From positions 248,001-312,000 of the forward strand of contig NZ_LTAW01000003.1 in assembly GCF_001639725.1 (NCBI RefSeq): a stretch of DNA of 64,000 nt. The letters are read 5' to 3'. Every line of letters starts with the position of its first letter. Within the stretch, counting starts at the first letter, position 1. Origin of the DNA: Marinomonas atlantica (GTDB lineage Bacteria; Pseudomonadota; Gammaproteobacteria; Pseudomonadales; Marinomonadaceae). The position numbers were made by a program, and so were the translations under genes. Shown here one piece after another: positions 21,637 to 31,064 of the stretch. Below the pieces are notes generated by a model that was given only the letters and a program-made list of their open reading frames with translations, was not told the origin of the DNA and ran no database searches.

Positions 21637-22689
21637 CTATTGACCTTGCTCATTTTGCTGTTGCGCTTCTCGTTCGGCACGATGTTGAGCTTCTTTCTCT
21701 TTGCGCTCAGCTTCGGCTTCCTCATCGAATTTATCGTACGCTTCAACGATGCGTTGAACCAATGGATGACGAACGACGTCAGAGGAGTCAAAGTGAGTCA
21801 TGCTGATGCCTTTCACATTGTCTAACACATGTAGAGCGTGCGCGAGGCCTGAGTTAGTGCCGCGCGGTAAGTCAACCTGAGTTCTATCGCCTGTGATGAC
21901 CGCAGTAGAACCAAAACCAATACGGGTTAAGAACATCTTCATCTGTTCGCGAGTAGTGTTCTGACTTTCATCTAAGATAATGAAAGAATTGTTCAGAGTG
22001 CGGCCACGCATAAATGCCAATGGTGCGATTTCGATAACGTTTTTTTCAATTAACTTATCCACCAACTCAAATCCCAGCATTTCATATAGCGCATCGTAAA
22101 GAGGGCGCAGATAAGGGTCGATTTTTTGCGATAAGTCACCGGGTAAAAAACCAAGCTTTTCACCAGCCTCTACGGCAGGACGAACCAGCATGATGCGTTC
22201 GACTCGATCCGCTTCCAATGCTTCTACAGCACAGGCAACCGCTAGGTAGGTTTTACCAGTACCCGCAGGACCAATGCCAAAATTGATATCATTTTTACGG
22301 ATCTCTTGAACATAGCCTTGTTGGTTTTTGCCTTTTGGTTTTATGAATGCCTTGCGGGTTTTAATAACAACTTGACCGCTTTCTGATTTACCTTTTGAGA
22401 GCGCTTCAATGGCAGATTCTTGAAGGTATAGATGAATCGTTTCTTTGGTGATCTCTTTTTGCGCTAAAGCTTCGCGGTAAATGCTTTGCAGCAACATTTT
22501 GGTTGCAGCGACACGATCACTGTCTTCGCCAGAAATTTCAAACAGCTCACCACGACGAGAAATTGTCACACCTAGGCGCTGCTCAATCTGTTTTAAATGA
22601 TCATCAAATTGACCGCATAAAGCGGCAAGAGCTGGAGCCTCAGAAGGCTCCAAGCGAATTTGTTGTGATGTTACAGATGTTGTGTCCAA
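21637..22689 (-). CDS. ybeZ: PhoH-like ATPase YbeZ
   Basis: A 350-aa PhoH-family P-loop ATPase that works with YbeY in RNA metabolism. Walker A is [11 protein letters not shown] near residues 140-150 and Walker B is [12 protein letters not shown] near 233-244. The start is TTG at 22689, supported by AAGG 6 bp upstream and by N-terminal homology; no nearby ATG fits. The C-terminal tail is a highly charged Glu/Gln/Arg-rich helix. It begins 8 bp after the miaB stop. Confidence 0.95.
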   Translation of the reverse strand: MDTTSVTSQQIRLEPSEAPALAALCGQFDDHLKQIEQRLGVTISRRGELFEISGEDSDRVAATKMLLQSIYREALAQKEITKETIHLYLQESAIEALSKGKSESGQVVIKTRKAFIKPKGKNQQGYVQEIRKNDINFGIGPAGTGKTYLAVACAVEALEADRVERIMLVRPAVEAGEKLGFLPGDLSQKIDPYLRPLYDALYEMLGFELVDKLIEKNVIEIAPLAFMRGRTLNNSFIILDESQNTTREQMKMFLTRIGFGSTAVITGDRTQVDLPRGTNSGLAHALHVLDNVKGISMTHFDSSDVVRHPLVQRIVEAYDKFDEEAEAERKEKEAQHRAEREAQQQNEQGQ

Positions 22690-22697
22690 AATAGACC

Positions 22698-24056
22698 TTA
22701 TTTAGTTAATTCGAAATCTGCGTCCAACTCAGAGCCGACGAATTCGCCGAGTAATGAGTTAGGGTAGGCATCAGTGATGACTACGTCAGCAAATTTGCCA
22801 ATCAGTTTAGTATCGTCGGCAGGGAAGTTGACGATACGGTTGTTTTCAGTACGACCTTGAAGTCGACCTGGATCACGAGGAGAGTAGCCACTTACCAAAA
22901 TACGTTCAATGTTACCCACCATGTTTAAGCTAATATCATAAGCCTGCTGGATAATACGACGTTGAAGAATCGCTAGGCGCTCTTTCTTCACCTCTTCTGG
23001 TGTATCGTCTTCTAAGTTAGACGCTGGCGTACCAGGGCGCTGGCTGTAGACAAAACTGAATGAATGATCAAAGCCGATCTCTTGGATCAGGTTCATCGTA
23101 TCGATGAAATCTTCATCGGTTTCGCCAGGGAAGCCGATAATAAAATCAGACGATAGGCTTAGACCCGGTCGCGCTGCTTTAATACGGTTGATTTTATCAA
23201 TGTAGAATTGGCGATCATGGCCGCGCTTCATACCAGACAAAACATTGTCAGAACCACTTTGAACCGGCAGATGAAGATGGCTTACCAGCTTTGGCTCAGT
23301 TCTGAATGCTTCGATTAAACTATCCGTGAACTCAACTGGGTGAGATGTTGTGAAGCGAATACGCTCAACGCCAGGTATTTGCGCTGTCGCATGAATAACA
23401 TCCGCTAAATCCATTTCATCGCCTTCAGCGTTTTCACCACGGTAAGCATTTACATTTTGGCCTAGTAGGTGAATCTCACGTACGCCTTGCTCAGCAAGTT
23501 GCGCCACTTCCACCATGATGTCTTCAAAGTGACGGCTCACTTCTTCACCACGTGTGTAGGGTACAACGCAGAATGTACAGTATTTACTGCAACCTTCCAT
23601 GACCGAGACAAAGGCTTCAGCACCGTCAACGCGTGGCGCAGGAAGGTGATCAAATTTCTCAATTTCCGGGAATGTAACATCCGTAATCGGAATAGAGTTA
23701 GCGGCTGCATCGACCATTTGAGGAAGCTTATGCAGCGTTTGCGGGCCAAATATCATATCTACGTGTTTAGCACGTTTACGGATATTGTCGCCTTCTTGAG
23801 AGGCAACACAGCCACCCACACCAATTTTTAGATTTGGGTTCTTCTCTTTTAATTTTTTCCAACGGCCTAGTTGGTGGTACACCTTGTCCTGCGCTTTTTC
23901 ACGAATAGAGCAGGTGTTAAGCAGTAATACGTCCGCTTCGTCTGCATTGTCAGTAAGTTCCATCTCATGAGAATCGCCGAGAAGGTCTGCCATACGAGAA
24001 GAGTCGTATTCGTTCATCTGACAGCCGTGCGTTTGGATAAAGAGTTTTTTAGCCAT
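22698..24056 (-). CDS. miaB: tRNA-2-methylthio-N6-dimethylallyladenosine synthase MiaB
   Basis: A 452-aa radical-SAM methylthiotransferase that converts i6A37 to ms2i6A37 in tRNAs reading UNN codons. Three N-terminal Cys for the auxiliary cluster (C12 in [10 protein letters not shown], then NTCSIR and GGCVAS) and the radical-SAM motif CSKYCTFC are intact, followed by a TRAM domain. I chose ATG 24056 because [13 protein letters not shown] matches homologues; an upstream extension to 24134 has no ribosome-binding site. First gene of the miaB-ybeZ-ybeY-ybeX-lnt operon. Confidence 0.97.
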   Translation of the reverse strand: MAKKLFIQTHGCQMNEYDSSRMADLLGDSHEMELTDNADEADVLLLNTCSIREKAQDKVYHQLGRWKKLKEKNPNLKIGVGGCVASQEGDNIRKRAKHVDMIFGPQTLHKLPQMVDAAANSIPITDVTFPEIEKFDHLPAPRVDGAEAFVSVMEGCSKYCTFCVVPYTRGEEVSRHFEDIMVEVAQLAEQGVREIHLLGQNVNAYRGENAEGDEMDLADVIHATAQIPGVERIRFTTSHPVEFTDSLIEAFRTEPKLVSHLHLPVQSGSDNVLSGMKRGHDRQFYIDKINRIKAARPGLSLSSDFIIGFPGETDEDFIDTMNLIQEIGFDHSFSFVYSQRPGTPASNLEDDTPEEVKKERLAILQRRIIQQAYDISLNMVGNIERILVSGYSPRDPGRLQGRTENNRIVNFPADDTKLIGKFADVVITDAYPNSLLGEFVGSELDADFELTK

Positions 24057-24246
24057 GTAAAAAGTAAACCTAGTAAAAATGTGAGTCATGGGACTTTGGC
24101 GCACATTATATTGAGGTTTTCGTCTGATTCCCATAGGGTGTGGAAATGCAGGAGCAGGATTTTCAAAATCTATTACGAATTCGTGATGGTTGATATGAAT
24201 AAATAACCTATCCTATCGTCATAAACCTTGATGAATAAAATTGCCT

Positions 24247-24939
24247 ATGAAGTACGTCAACCCCTTTATATTTGCTGGCTTAGCAGCTTTTTCACTGAAT
24301 TCCTCAGCAGCGTCTGAACTGCCAAACTTCGAGATAGCATTGGGCGCTGGGGTGGCAAAAGATGAACCAGCATTTAATATTGATTTAACCGTGAATATTC
24401 CTGTCAATCAAAGGATCGCGTGGCAAGTCAATCTAGACAGTGATTATATCTTTGATGATCCCACTTTTGAGGATTACTCAACTTCGGAATTTAATACATT
24501 AGGCTTTTATCGAAAAGATAATTGGAGGTTGGGTGCTGGTCTAGGCTACATTCAGAAAAAATCACGAGATGATTCGTTTAGTAAAGAATCCAAGTTTGTG
24601 GGCCATCTACTCGCAGCCTATCATTGGGAAGACCTAACGTTAGATTGGCAATATTCTGGTTATAATAACAAATTTGAGCGTGCCGTAACGATGGAAGCTG
24701 GGATGTTGTGGTATCCCGATATACAGCAACGTTTTGGTGTCTATGTAGAAGAGCAAGAACGTGGCACGGGGTGGCGCTTAGAAGCTTTAACTCAACCTGA
24801 AAAATATAATCAACAAGTCGCTTTTGGTGTAATTATGCGTAATGGAAATGGACCTGGATTTCCTTACATTGGTATGGAAATGCGTTACTACTTTGATCGA
24901 TCTATCACGATTAAAAATCGCGATAGAAACTTTCATTAA
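24247..24939 (+). CDS. Secreted/outer-membrane beta-barrel-like protein of unknown function
   Basis: About 230 aa with a signal peptide (MKYVNPFIFAGLAAFSLNSSAAS) and a mature part of alternating hydrophobic/polar strands ending in aromatic-rich MRYYFDR, typical of small outer-membrane barrels. The ending is followed by a charged tail, so the barrel assignment is only probable. I took ATG 24247; a TTG two codons upstream is also possible, and neither has a good ribosome-binding site. I do not recognise the family. It is a lone gene convergent with the EVE-domain gene. Confidence 0.7.
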   Translation: MKYVNPFIFAGLAAFSLNSSAASELPNFEIALGAGVAKDEPAFNIDLTVNIPVNQRIAWQVNLDSDYIFDDPTFEDYSTSEFNTLGFYRKDNWRLGAGLGYIQKKSRDDSFSKESKFVGHLLAAYHWEDLTLDWQYSGYNNKFERAVTMEAGMLWYPDIQQRFGVYVEEQERGTGWRLEALTQPEKYNQQVAFGVIMRNGNGPGFPYIGMEMRYYFDRSITIKNRDRNFH

Positions 24940-24942
24940 TGT

Positions 24943-25404
24943 CTAACTTTGGCTGAGAATGTGTGGCTTGAGAATATGCCAGTAGGGCTCATCAACCGGC
25001 ATGACACTTAATCGACTGCCTTTTTTAGTCAGTGGAAAGCCGTCTAACTCTGGCCAACTTTTTAGTAATGTTAGAGTGAGCGGCTTTGTTAGCTTTGACT
25101 CAAAAGCGAGCTCCACTTGGACCCAGCGTGGTGTTTCAGCTGTAGACTTAGGGTCATAGTATGGACTTTTAGGGTCCCAGCAACTGGGATCAGGATGTGC
25201 AGTTTTTGAGACAATTGCGGTACCTACAATTGCTGGAACTTTACAACTTGAATGGTAGAACAGAATAATATCGCCCTTTGCCATTTCACGCATGTAATTA
25301 CGCGCTTGAAAGTTACGAACACCGTCCCAGTTTTCACGCTGGCGATGCTTCAAATCGTTAATCGAAAACGCATCCGGCTCCGATTTCATTAACCAAATAG
25401 CCAT
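24943..25404 (-). CDS. EVE domain-containing protein
   Basis: A 153-aa EVE (PUA-like) protein. Family features are WLMKSEPDAFS at the start, WDGVRNFQARNYMR (about 26-39), GDIILFYHSS and the PRWVQVELAF segment. EVE domains resemble YTH readers and are thought to bind modified bases in DNA or RNA; in bacteria their role is mostly unknown. It stands alone, convergent with the preceding gene and divergent from the HPt protein. No restriction genes lie nearby. Confidence 0.88.
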   Translation of the reverse strand: MAIWLMKSEPDAFSINDLKHRQRENWDGVRNFQARNYMREMAKGDIILFYHSSCKVPAIVGTAIVSKTAHPDPSCWDPKSPYYDPKSTAETPRWVQVELAFESKLTKPLTLTLLKSWPELDGFPLTKKGSRLSVMPVDEPYWHILKPHILSQS

Positions 25405-25534
25405 TTTTCCTCGTCACAATGTTGCTGATTTTGCAGAAAGATACATAGATTTTGTTCATTAAGCTAAGGATAGCCTCTACAATTAAGATGCTTGTATGGA
25501 ATAGTCCATTTGTAAAGGTGTGGTTGGAAGAAAT

Positions 25535-26641
25535 ATGGAGCAATTTGCTTGTAAAGATTTTTCTGCTTTGGACAAAGAACTAAAAGATGACTTGCTAGAG
25601 TGTTATCTAGAAGCTCAGCAAGAAATTGAAGCAATCGTAAACGATATCGAATCATCGGGTTTTACTCATGAAAAGCTCGATACACTGTTTCGTTCTTTGC
25701 ACAGCATGAAAGGAAACTGTTCAGTTTGTTTTCTTGATCCACTTGTGGGGGCATTACATCGTCTAGAAGAAATAGTGGATGGCATGCGTGGAGGCTATAT
25801 TCCATATGATTCAGTGCTTGGTGAGTTAATTAATCAAGTCTTGGATCAAATCCTGTTACTGCTAAAACAGTTACACCAGCACCATGGCGCGGATACGAAA
25901 CTGCTTAATTTTATGCAGTCAAATCTTGATAAAATCTATGCGGAGGACGACGCTGCAACTCGAATAGAGCAAGCTGAGTATTTTCTAGCACAAATGAATG
26001 ATGATGCCATCGCGGCGGAAGAAAAAGCCAAGGAAGAGTCTGATAGTTTAGTGGTGAAAGTGGAGTATGACGATGCTCAGCAAGCAGACATTGATCACTT
26101 TCGACAACTGAGTCATCGACTGAATAAACTGCTAGGGTATTCTCCTGAGCGAGGTGAGCGCATTCTGAAGCTTAGTCAGCTGATCAATCAAGAGTGTACA
26201 GAGCCTGTTGATAAAACTCAGCTATCTGCGGCTGCTTATATGCACAATATGGGGATGGCAATGACCCTAAAATGTGGAGATGACGAAGCGGCAAAGCAGC
26301 GAGCTGAGCACAATCACCCAATGGTAGGAGCTCAACTTCTTAGTAAACATGAAGGCTGGGATCAAGCGTCTGATATGGTGATTAGTTATCAAGAGCGATT
26401 CGATGGGTCCGGTTATCCAGAGGGGCTAGTCGGTGGCATGATTCCGCAAGGTGCTTTTGTGTTGTCTATGGCTGTACGTTTTATCGATGTGGTATGGGGA
26501 AAGTCTGGCGATGAGTACAAGAAAAGTGCCATGCGCGCGATTCAAAAAGTGAACTCTGAGAGCGCTAAAGGAATTCCTCCGCATTTGGTAGATGCCTTTA
26601 ATCGTGCGGTTAGAAAACTGCTAGTTGCAAGGCAACGTTAA
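25535..26641 (+). CDS. HPt domain fused to a degenerate HD-GYP-like domain
   Basis: A 368-aa cytoplasmic protein. Residues 10-110 look like a histidine-phosphotransfer domain, with His56 in SLHSMKGNCS as the expected phospho-acceptor. Residues about 195-365 resemble HD-GYP phosphodiesterases: GSGYPEGL (GYP at 293-295) and the RFDG context are present, but the HD dyad reads H237-N238 and the HHE triplet reads YQE (285-287). Metal binding and c-di-GMP hydrolysis are therefore doubtful, and it may instead be a phosphorelay-controlled binding protein. ATG 25535 has GGAAG 5 bp upstream; an in-frame GTG at 25520 is less likely. Forms a likely unit with the downstream deacetylase-like gene. Confidence 0.8.
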   Translation: MEQFACKDFSALDKELKDDLLECYLEAQQEIEAIVNDIESSGFTHEKLDTLFRSLHSMKGNCSVCFLDPLVGALHRLEEIVDGMRGGYIPYDSVLGELINQVLDQILLLLKQLHQHHGADTKLLNFMQSNLDKIYAEDDAATRIEQAEYFLAQMNDDAIAAEEKAKEESDSLVVKVEYDDAQQADIDHFRQLSHRLNKLLGYSPERGERILKLSQLINQECTEPVDKTQLSAAAYMHNMGMAMTLKCGDDEAAKQRAEHNHPMVGAQLLSKHEGWDQASDMVISYQERFDGSGYPEGLVGGMIPQGAFVLSMAVRFIDVVWGKSGDEYKKSAMRAIQKVNSESAKGIPPHLVDAFNRAVRKLLVARQR

Positions 26642-26683
26642 CGTTAAAGTAGCGCTATGTTGCTTGTAAAAGATTGAGTCGCT

Positions 26684-27613
26684 TTGAAATTACCGCTTGT
26701 TTACCATCCGCATTACAGTATCCCTTTCCCGAGCCGCCATCGCTTCCCGATGGCAAAGTTTAAGTTTCTCGCTGAGTACTTACGTGAGCTAGGTGTGTTA
26801 ACCGATGATAACTGTTATGAACCTTCTCCTTTGTCTCTTAGTGTTTTGATGAGGGCTCATGCACCTACTTATGTACAGCGTTTTATTCGAGGTCAACTCA
26901 CGATAGATGAGGAAAAGGCGATCGGATTACCTTGGAGTGATTGGCTGGTTGAGCGAACATTGCGTGCCGTCTCAGGAACCTTGCTTACAGCAGAGCTAGC
27001 GTTACAGTATGGACTTGCTTGTCATTTAGCGGGAGGAACGCATCATGCTTTTCCTGACCGCGGTGTTGGCTTTTGTATCTTTAATGATTTGGCAGTAACA
27101 GCGAAAGAGCTTGTGTATTCGGGTAAGGCAAGCAAGGTGATGATCATTGACTGCGATGTTCACCAAGGAGATGGTACGGCAGCATTTTTTGAGGATGATC
27201 CAAGTGTTGTTACGATATCGTTCCATTGTGAGGAGAACTTTCCACCTAAGAAACAGCTTGCCGGTATTAATATTGCTATCCCAAAGGGTGCTCAAGATAC
27301 ACATTATATGACGCTATTAGAGCAACATTTACCTAAGCTTTTGAATGAGCATTGTCCTGATTTTGTTCTTTACGACGCTGGTGTCGATGTTCATCAAGAC
27401 GATCGGTTAGGCTACGTTCAATTAACCGACGCAGGCATTTTTAAGCGAGATCAATATGTCATAGAGCAAATCACATCACATGCCATACCGATTGCTTGTG
27501 TTATTGGGGGCGGATATGACCACGACAACCGTGTAGTGGCCGCTCGTCATAGCCTACTTCATCAAGCAGCAGACTGTGTATTTGCCAATAAAAAGATGCC
27601 GAACACTCTGTAA
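26684..27613 (+). CDS. Histone deacetylase family (AcuC/acetoin utilization-like) protein
   Basis: A 309-aa zinc-dependent deacetylase of the histone-deacetylase superfamily. The hallmarks are intact: GGTHHAFPDRGVGFCIFND with the His-His pair, IIDCDVHQGDG with zinc ligands Asp and His, the later Asp in DAGVDVHQDD, and GGGYD. Substrates in bacteria include acetylated proteins or polyamines and cannot be told here. The start is TTG at 26684: an in-frame stop lies just upstream at 26675, and the conserved LPLVYHPHYS precedes the next ATG (codon 23). It begins 42 bp after the HPt/HD-GYP-like gene. Confidence 0.93.
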   Translation: MKLPLVYHPHYSIPFPSRHRFPMAKFKFLAEYLRELGVLTDDNCYEPSPLSLSVLMRAHAPTYVQRFIRGQLTIDEEKAIGLPWSDWLVERTLRAVSGTLLTAELALQYGLACHLAGGTHHAFPDRGVGFCIFNDLAVTAKELVYSGKASKVMIIDCDVHQGDGTAAFFEDDPSVVTISFHCEENFPPKKQLAGINIAIPKGAQDTHYMTLLEQHLPKLLNEHCPDFVLYDAGVDVHQDDRLGYVQLTDAGIFKRDQYVIEQITSHAIPIACVIGGGYDHDNRVVAARHSLLHQAADCVFANKKMPNTL

Positions 27614-27625
27614 AGGGTGTTCGGC
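27598..27625 (+). terminator. Stem-loop at the end of the deacetylase gene
   Basis: GCCGAACAC (27598-27606) pairs with GTGTTCGGC (27617-27625) across a 10-nt loop containing the stop codon. No T run follows, so it is a probable but weak terminator. Confidence 0.5.
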
Positions 27626-27783
27626 GTTGTAAAGATAACTCGGCTTAAGTTATCGCATAGGGTAGATACGACTCCAGGGTGTCATTCAGATCATTCATTT
27701 GTTTTAGTTTTGTAAAATTCATGTATTGATTAGCAGAAAGCGCTAAAATCTATTTATGGTTACATAATGAACAGGTGAGCACG

Positions 27784-28044
27784 ATGCAGATATCAAATAA
27801 CGCCAGCTTTGGTTACGGTCAATTGGGCTTGCAGCGAAGTCAAAACAGTTTAGAACAAGCCAGTGCAAATATTGCTAATGCGAGTATTGCATCTCTAAAA
27901 GATTCAACGGGAGCGAATACTGATGATGTTATCCGTGAAAGTTTAGTGGATATTAAGATCAGTGAACTAAATGCGAAAGCCAATGCAAAGGTAATTGGTG
28001 CCGCAGATGACATGCTTGGCACCTTGATTGACTTAAAGGTTTAA
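27784..28044 (+). CDS. Miniature flagellar rod/hook-like protein (N- and C-terminal D0 segments only)
   Basis: An 86-aa protein that looks like a flagellar axial protein reduced to its two ends. The N-terminal part QLGLQRSQNSLEQASANIANAS resembles the Flg_bbr_N helix of FlgB/C/E/F/G, and the C-terminal part ANAKVIGAADDMLGTLIDLKV resembles the conserved Flg_bbr_C end of those proteins. The large middle domain is missing. I chose ATG 27784, with AGGTGAG 5 bp upstream; a GTG at 27775 overlaps that site. No flagellar genes lie nearby, so it is an orphan. Role inferred only. Confidence 0.75.
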   Translation: MQISNNASFGYGQLGLQRSQNSLEQASANIANASIASLKDSTGANTDDVIRESLVDIKISELNAKANAKVIGAADDMLGTLIDLKV

Positions 28045-28057
28045 AATTGCATGCGGA

Positions 28058-28378
28058 TTATGGGTAGAAAACCGCCAACCATACCGTCGCTTCTTCCTTT
28101 GATGTCTTAATAACTCTGTGTTTCTCATGCGCAGGTATCAAAATATGATCACCGGGTTTCAGGGATATAACTCTTGCGTCTTCAAAAACAATGGCTCCAA
28201 ATCCTTGTAGCACTGTTACCCATTCGTTTTCTGTTTGATCATACCATTTCCCGTCCAGCTCGCATCCAGCTGGCGAAACGATTCGCTCGATTCGAACCGA
28301 GTCAGTGTTAGTGATTTTAGTAAAGTGTTCCTGAGACGGATCTAACGGCAAGTTGCCAAAAATATTCTCGAACTTCAC
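28058..28378 (-). CDS. Small cupin-domain protein
   Basis: A 106-aa single cupin. The second cupin motif, PGDHILIPAHEKHRV (about 76-90), is clear, and the first motif has a Glu-rich NEWVTVLQGFG segment. The metal ligands look partly replaced, so it may bind a ligand rather than catalyse. Function unknown. It converges with the mini rod-like gene, 13 bp apart. Confidence 0.8.
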   Translation of the reverse strand: MKFENIFGNLPLDPSQEHFTKITNTDSVRIERIVSPAGCELDGKWYDQTENEWVTVLQGFGAIVFEDARVISLKPGDHILIPAHEKHRVIKTSKEEATVWLAVFYP

Positions 28379-28506
28379 GGCCTATCCTTTGTTGTTTTAT
28401 TCTTAATGAAAGAAATTATCGCAACATTAATGCGTTATCTTTACAAATTGATCACACTAAATAATATTATGCAATTCTAATGTTTTGAAAGGGTGGTCAA
28501 AAATTT

Positions 28507-28983
28507 CTAATTTAGGAGTAGCTCATGCTCTATTGGGATATAAATATCTGCTGCGTTTACAAGCGCAGCAGCGGTTAATTTAGGGACGCCGTAGACTTCA
28601 ATCTGTTTGCCTAGGTGGGTACGAATCTTCTTCGCCAGTAAATCAAAGTCGCCATCACCTGATACTAAAACAACAACATCTGCATGCTCAGCAAACTCAA
28701 TTGCATCCAATGTGAGACCAACATCCCAGTCGCCTTTTGCAGTACCGTCGGCACGCTGTATAAAAGGCTTGGTCTTCACTTCAAAGCCAATCGCTTTTAA
28801 TATATTTTGAAATTGCTTTTGCTTTGGATCACCTCGATCTGTTGCATAAGCGATGGCCGTAACAACCTCTCGCCCCTTGGTTGCCAACGCCCAAAAGGCG
28901 TTGTAATCAAAGTTACGTTGATAAGCTTGGCGAGTAGTGTAGTAGACATTTTGAACGTCGACGAACAGTGCAACTTTTTGCAT
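28507..28983 (-). CDS. LabA/NYN domain (PIN-like) protein
   Basis: A 158-aa NYN-family protein. The PIN-like acidic residues are visible: FVDVQN at the start, KGDWDVGLTLDAI (about 82-94) and VSGDGDFD (about 107-114), suggesting metal-dependent RNA cleavage. Bacterial LabA-type proteins have mixed roles, so the target is unknown. It is a lone gene between an AT-rich gap and the secreted orphan protein. Confidence 0.9.
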   Translation of the reverse strand: MQKVALFVDVQNVYYTTRQAYQRNFDYNAFWALATKGREVVTAIAYATDRGDPKQKQFQNILKAIGFEVKTKPFIQRADGTAKGDWDVGLTLDAIEFAEHADVVVLVSGDGDFDLLAKKIRTHLGKQIEVYGVPKLTAAALVNAADIYIPIEHELLLN

Positions 28984-29052
28984 TTAAGGCTCTTAAAAGT
29001 AATCTATAGGCGTTTATAATAAACTAAATAAGTTACACTTCGAGATTTAACT

Positions 29053-29751
29053 CTATAACTGTGAGGGTCGAACAGAGTAGTTTAGGAACGTTTCAGTTAT
29101 TGTCCCGCTATATGACCCTATTTCATAGGAATTCAATCTCAGCAGGGTACGATCAGAAGAGGTTAAATGGGTGTTTTTATTGACGTGAACTCTCAAGCTT
29201 AAATCAAGCGCCATTGTGCTATATGATTCAACTAAACCAAAATTGTCAAGATCACAATATAAGCGAACAACTGCCAGTGCTCCTGGAGTAAAAGTGAGAG
29301 TTTGCTGCCCAATCTTACATTGCTGGCCGCGATTTTTGATATGTCCCCCATTGATAATGATATCAAATGAAACATCGTTTGATTCAGCTTTCATCTTTTT
29401 TTGAATGACACTATTTAGACGATAGAGTAGTTGGTTCGTAGCTTTGGTCGCTAGAACAATGTCTTCGATAATGTCTTTTTTTGAGAATACTAATTCATTT
29501 AGTTTCGGCAGTGTAAAATCAAAATTCTCGCCTTCAGTCATACGTAAAATATTGTTGTATCTAACAAGTCCTGATTTTGAGGTTGCTCGAATACTCATCA
29601 ATTTATCGCGTTTCATCTTGCGAAGTGTTGGTTCACTCACTAACTCATAATTGTAGAATGTGTCACGCATGAAGATAGCATCAATTCCTGCGAAACTAGA
29701 GCTCGACAAAAAAAGCAAGCTAAGTAAGATTGACCTTAAAGCGGGTTTCAT
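29053..29751 (-). CDS. Secreted hypothetical protein, 232 aa
   Basis: The protein starts MKPALRSILLSLLFLSSSSFA, a clear signal peptide with cleavage likely near residue 21. The mature domain is mostly beta with a helical middle and contains CKIGQQTLTFTPG and LYCDLDN, a possible disulfide pair. I chose ATG 29751, with AGGAAA about 12 bp upstream; an extension to 29844 would put residues ahead of the signal peptide. I do not recognise a family. It is flanked by a NYN gene and yjdM, with no operon evidence. Confidence 0.75.
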   Translation of the reverse strand: MKPALRSILLSLLFLSSSSFAGIDAIFMRDTFYNYELVSEPTLRKMKRDKLMSIRATSKSGLVRYNNILRMTEGENFDFTLPKLNELVFSKKDIIEDIVLATKATNQLLYRLNSVIQKKMKAESNDVSFDIIINGGHIKNRGQQCKIGQQTLTFTPGALAVVRLYCDLDNFGLVESYSTMALDLSLRVHVNKNTHLTSSDRTLLRLNSYEIGSYSGTITETFLNYSVRPSQL

Positions 29752-29881
29752 GCAGATGTTTCCTGACAATAATGTGCTATGTAATAATGGCCTAAATATA
29801 ACATGATTACTGCAACCAAACGTTCTGATTCTAGGAAATGTCATTAGTTATATTTCTATAGTTTAAAGCTGAAAAAGCTTA

Positions 29882-30220
29882 TTAGGCTTTCTTTACGAAC
29901 TTCGCCGTAATATACATTTCGCCATGACCGTCAACTTTGCAGTCCAGTTGGTGATCTTTACCTTCCCTGATGCGTTTAATGATGGCTTTTGTGCCTATTT
30001 TGATGCCTTGCGAGCTGCCTTTTACTTTTACATCTCTCGCAAGCGTGATTTTATCTCCTTCAGATAGTAAAGAGCCGTTGGCGTCTTTTACCATTATTGC
30101 ATCATCACTGTTATCGGGCTCGTCTGGATTCCATTCGTAAGAGCACATAGGGCAAATTAAATTATCATGATCTTGATAGACATACTGATCTTTGCACTGA
30201 GGGCAGGGTGGTAAAGACAT
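29882..30220 (-). CDS. yjdM: YjdM (PhnA)-family zinc-ribbon protein
   Basis: A 112-aa protein close to E. coli YjdM (111 aa), which was once named PhnA. An N-terminal zinc ribbon has CPQC near residue 6 and CPMC near 24, followed by the typical EGDKITLARDVKVKGSS domain and the ending EMYITAKFVKKA. Despite the old name, a role in phosphonate use is not established. ATG 30220 has AGAGAAG 9 bp upstream; a TTG three codons earlier lies inside that site. Confidence 0.93.
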   Translation of the reverse strand: MSLPPCPQCKDQYVYQDHDNLICPMCSYEWNPDEPDNSDDAIMVKDANGSLLSEGDKITLARDVKVKGSSQGIKIGTKAIIKRIREGKDHQLDCKVDGHGEMYITAKFVKKA

Positions 30221-30408
30221 GAGTAGCAACTTCTCTAATTTAATAAACGCTTATTTTAATCAGTTAATGGCCTTAGATCGAGTGTCTAAGCATCCAAAAG
30301 GGGCAGAAAAGGTGAAGCGTGAGGCATGCACGCTTTATTCATAGATCAAGGTTGTATTCATGTTCTTGAGACGCAACAATGCTTAAAACATTTTTTAAAG
30401 GAAGTCCT

Positions 30409-31056
30409 ATGAAAGCTCTTTCACTGAAGTTAATTGGCGCAATGGCGTTGATGACACTAGCAGGTTGTCAAACTGCTTATTATGGTGCGATGGAAAAAAT
30501 TGGTATTGATAAGCGAGATATCCTTGTTGATCGTGTAGAGAATGTTCGAGACAGTCAAAAAGACAGCCAAGAAGAGTTCCAAACAGCCTACCAGCGTCTT
30601 GTTGTGCTAACGGATTTTGATGGTGGTGATTTTGAAGACGTATACGATCAGTTGAACAGCGATTATCAAAGTAGTAAAAAAGCGGCTGATCGTGTTACGC
30701 AAAAGATTGATGATGTGGAAGATGTTGCAGATGACCTGTTTGATGAGTGGGAAGACGAGTTATCGCAGTATTCAAACGAAAAATTACGTCGTACAAGTGA
30801 AGCTAAATTGAAGGCGACGCAACGCCAATTCAGTCAACTATTACGCAGCATGCATCAAGCAGAAGCGAAAATGGCGCCTGTTTTAGCTACATTAAATGAT
30901 AATGTTTTGTACCTTAAACACAATCTGAATGCGTCAGCGATCAGTGCAATCAAAGGCGAGTTTGCCAGTTTAAAAACCGATATTTCTGGCTTAATTAACG
31001 AAATGAGTGAAGCGATTGAAGAGTCAGATGCTTTTATCGCAACGCTAAAGCAGTAA
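30409..31056 (+). CDS. DUF2959 family lipoprotein
   Basis: A 215-aa protein with a lipoprotein signal (MKALSLKLIGAMALMTLAGC, Cys20 as lipidation site) and a long charged, largely helical mature part with coiled-coil character. Family-typical text follows the Cys: AYYGAMEKIGIDKRDIL. The role is unknown. ATG 30409 has AAAGGA 7 bp upstream; an extension from 30379 is not needed. A stem-loop with a T run follows the stop. Confidence 0.88.
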   Translation: MKALSLKLIGAMALMTLAGCQTAYYGAMEKIGIDKRDILVDRVENVRDSQKDSQEEFQTAYQRLVVLTDFDGGDFEDVYDQLNSDYQSSKKAADRVTQKIDDVEDVADDLFDEWEDELSQYSNEKLRRTSEAKLKATQRQFSQLLRSMHQAEAKMAPVLATLNDNVLYLKHNLNASAISAIKGEFASLKTDISGLINEMSEAIEESDAFIATLKQ

Positions 31057-31064
31057 TGCCACCG

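Noticed and set aside
26634..26645. 12-bp palindrome AACGTTAACGTT at the end of the HPt gene
   Set aside because: Short, overlaps the stop codon and lacks a T run; no function can be supported.
30315..30335. AAGCGTG/CACGCTT hairpin between yjdM and the DUF2959 gene
   Set aside because: It lies between divergent genes, so it is not a terminator of either; no other support for an RNA gene.
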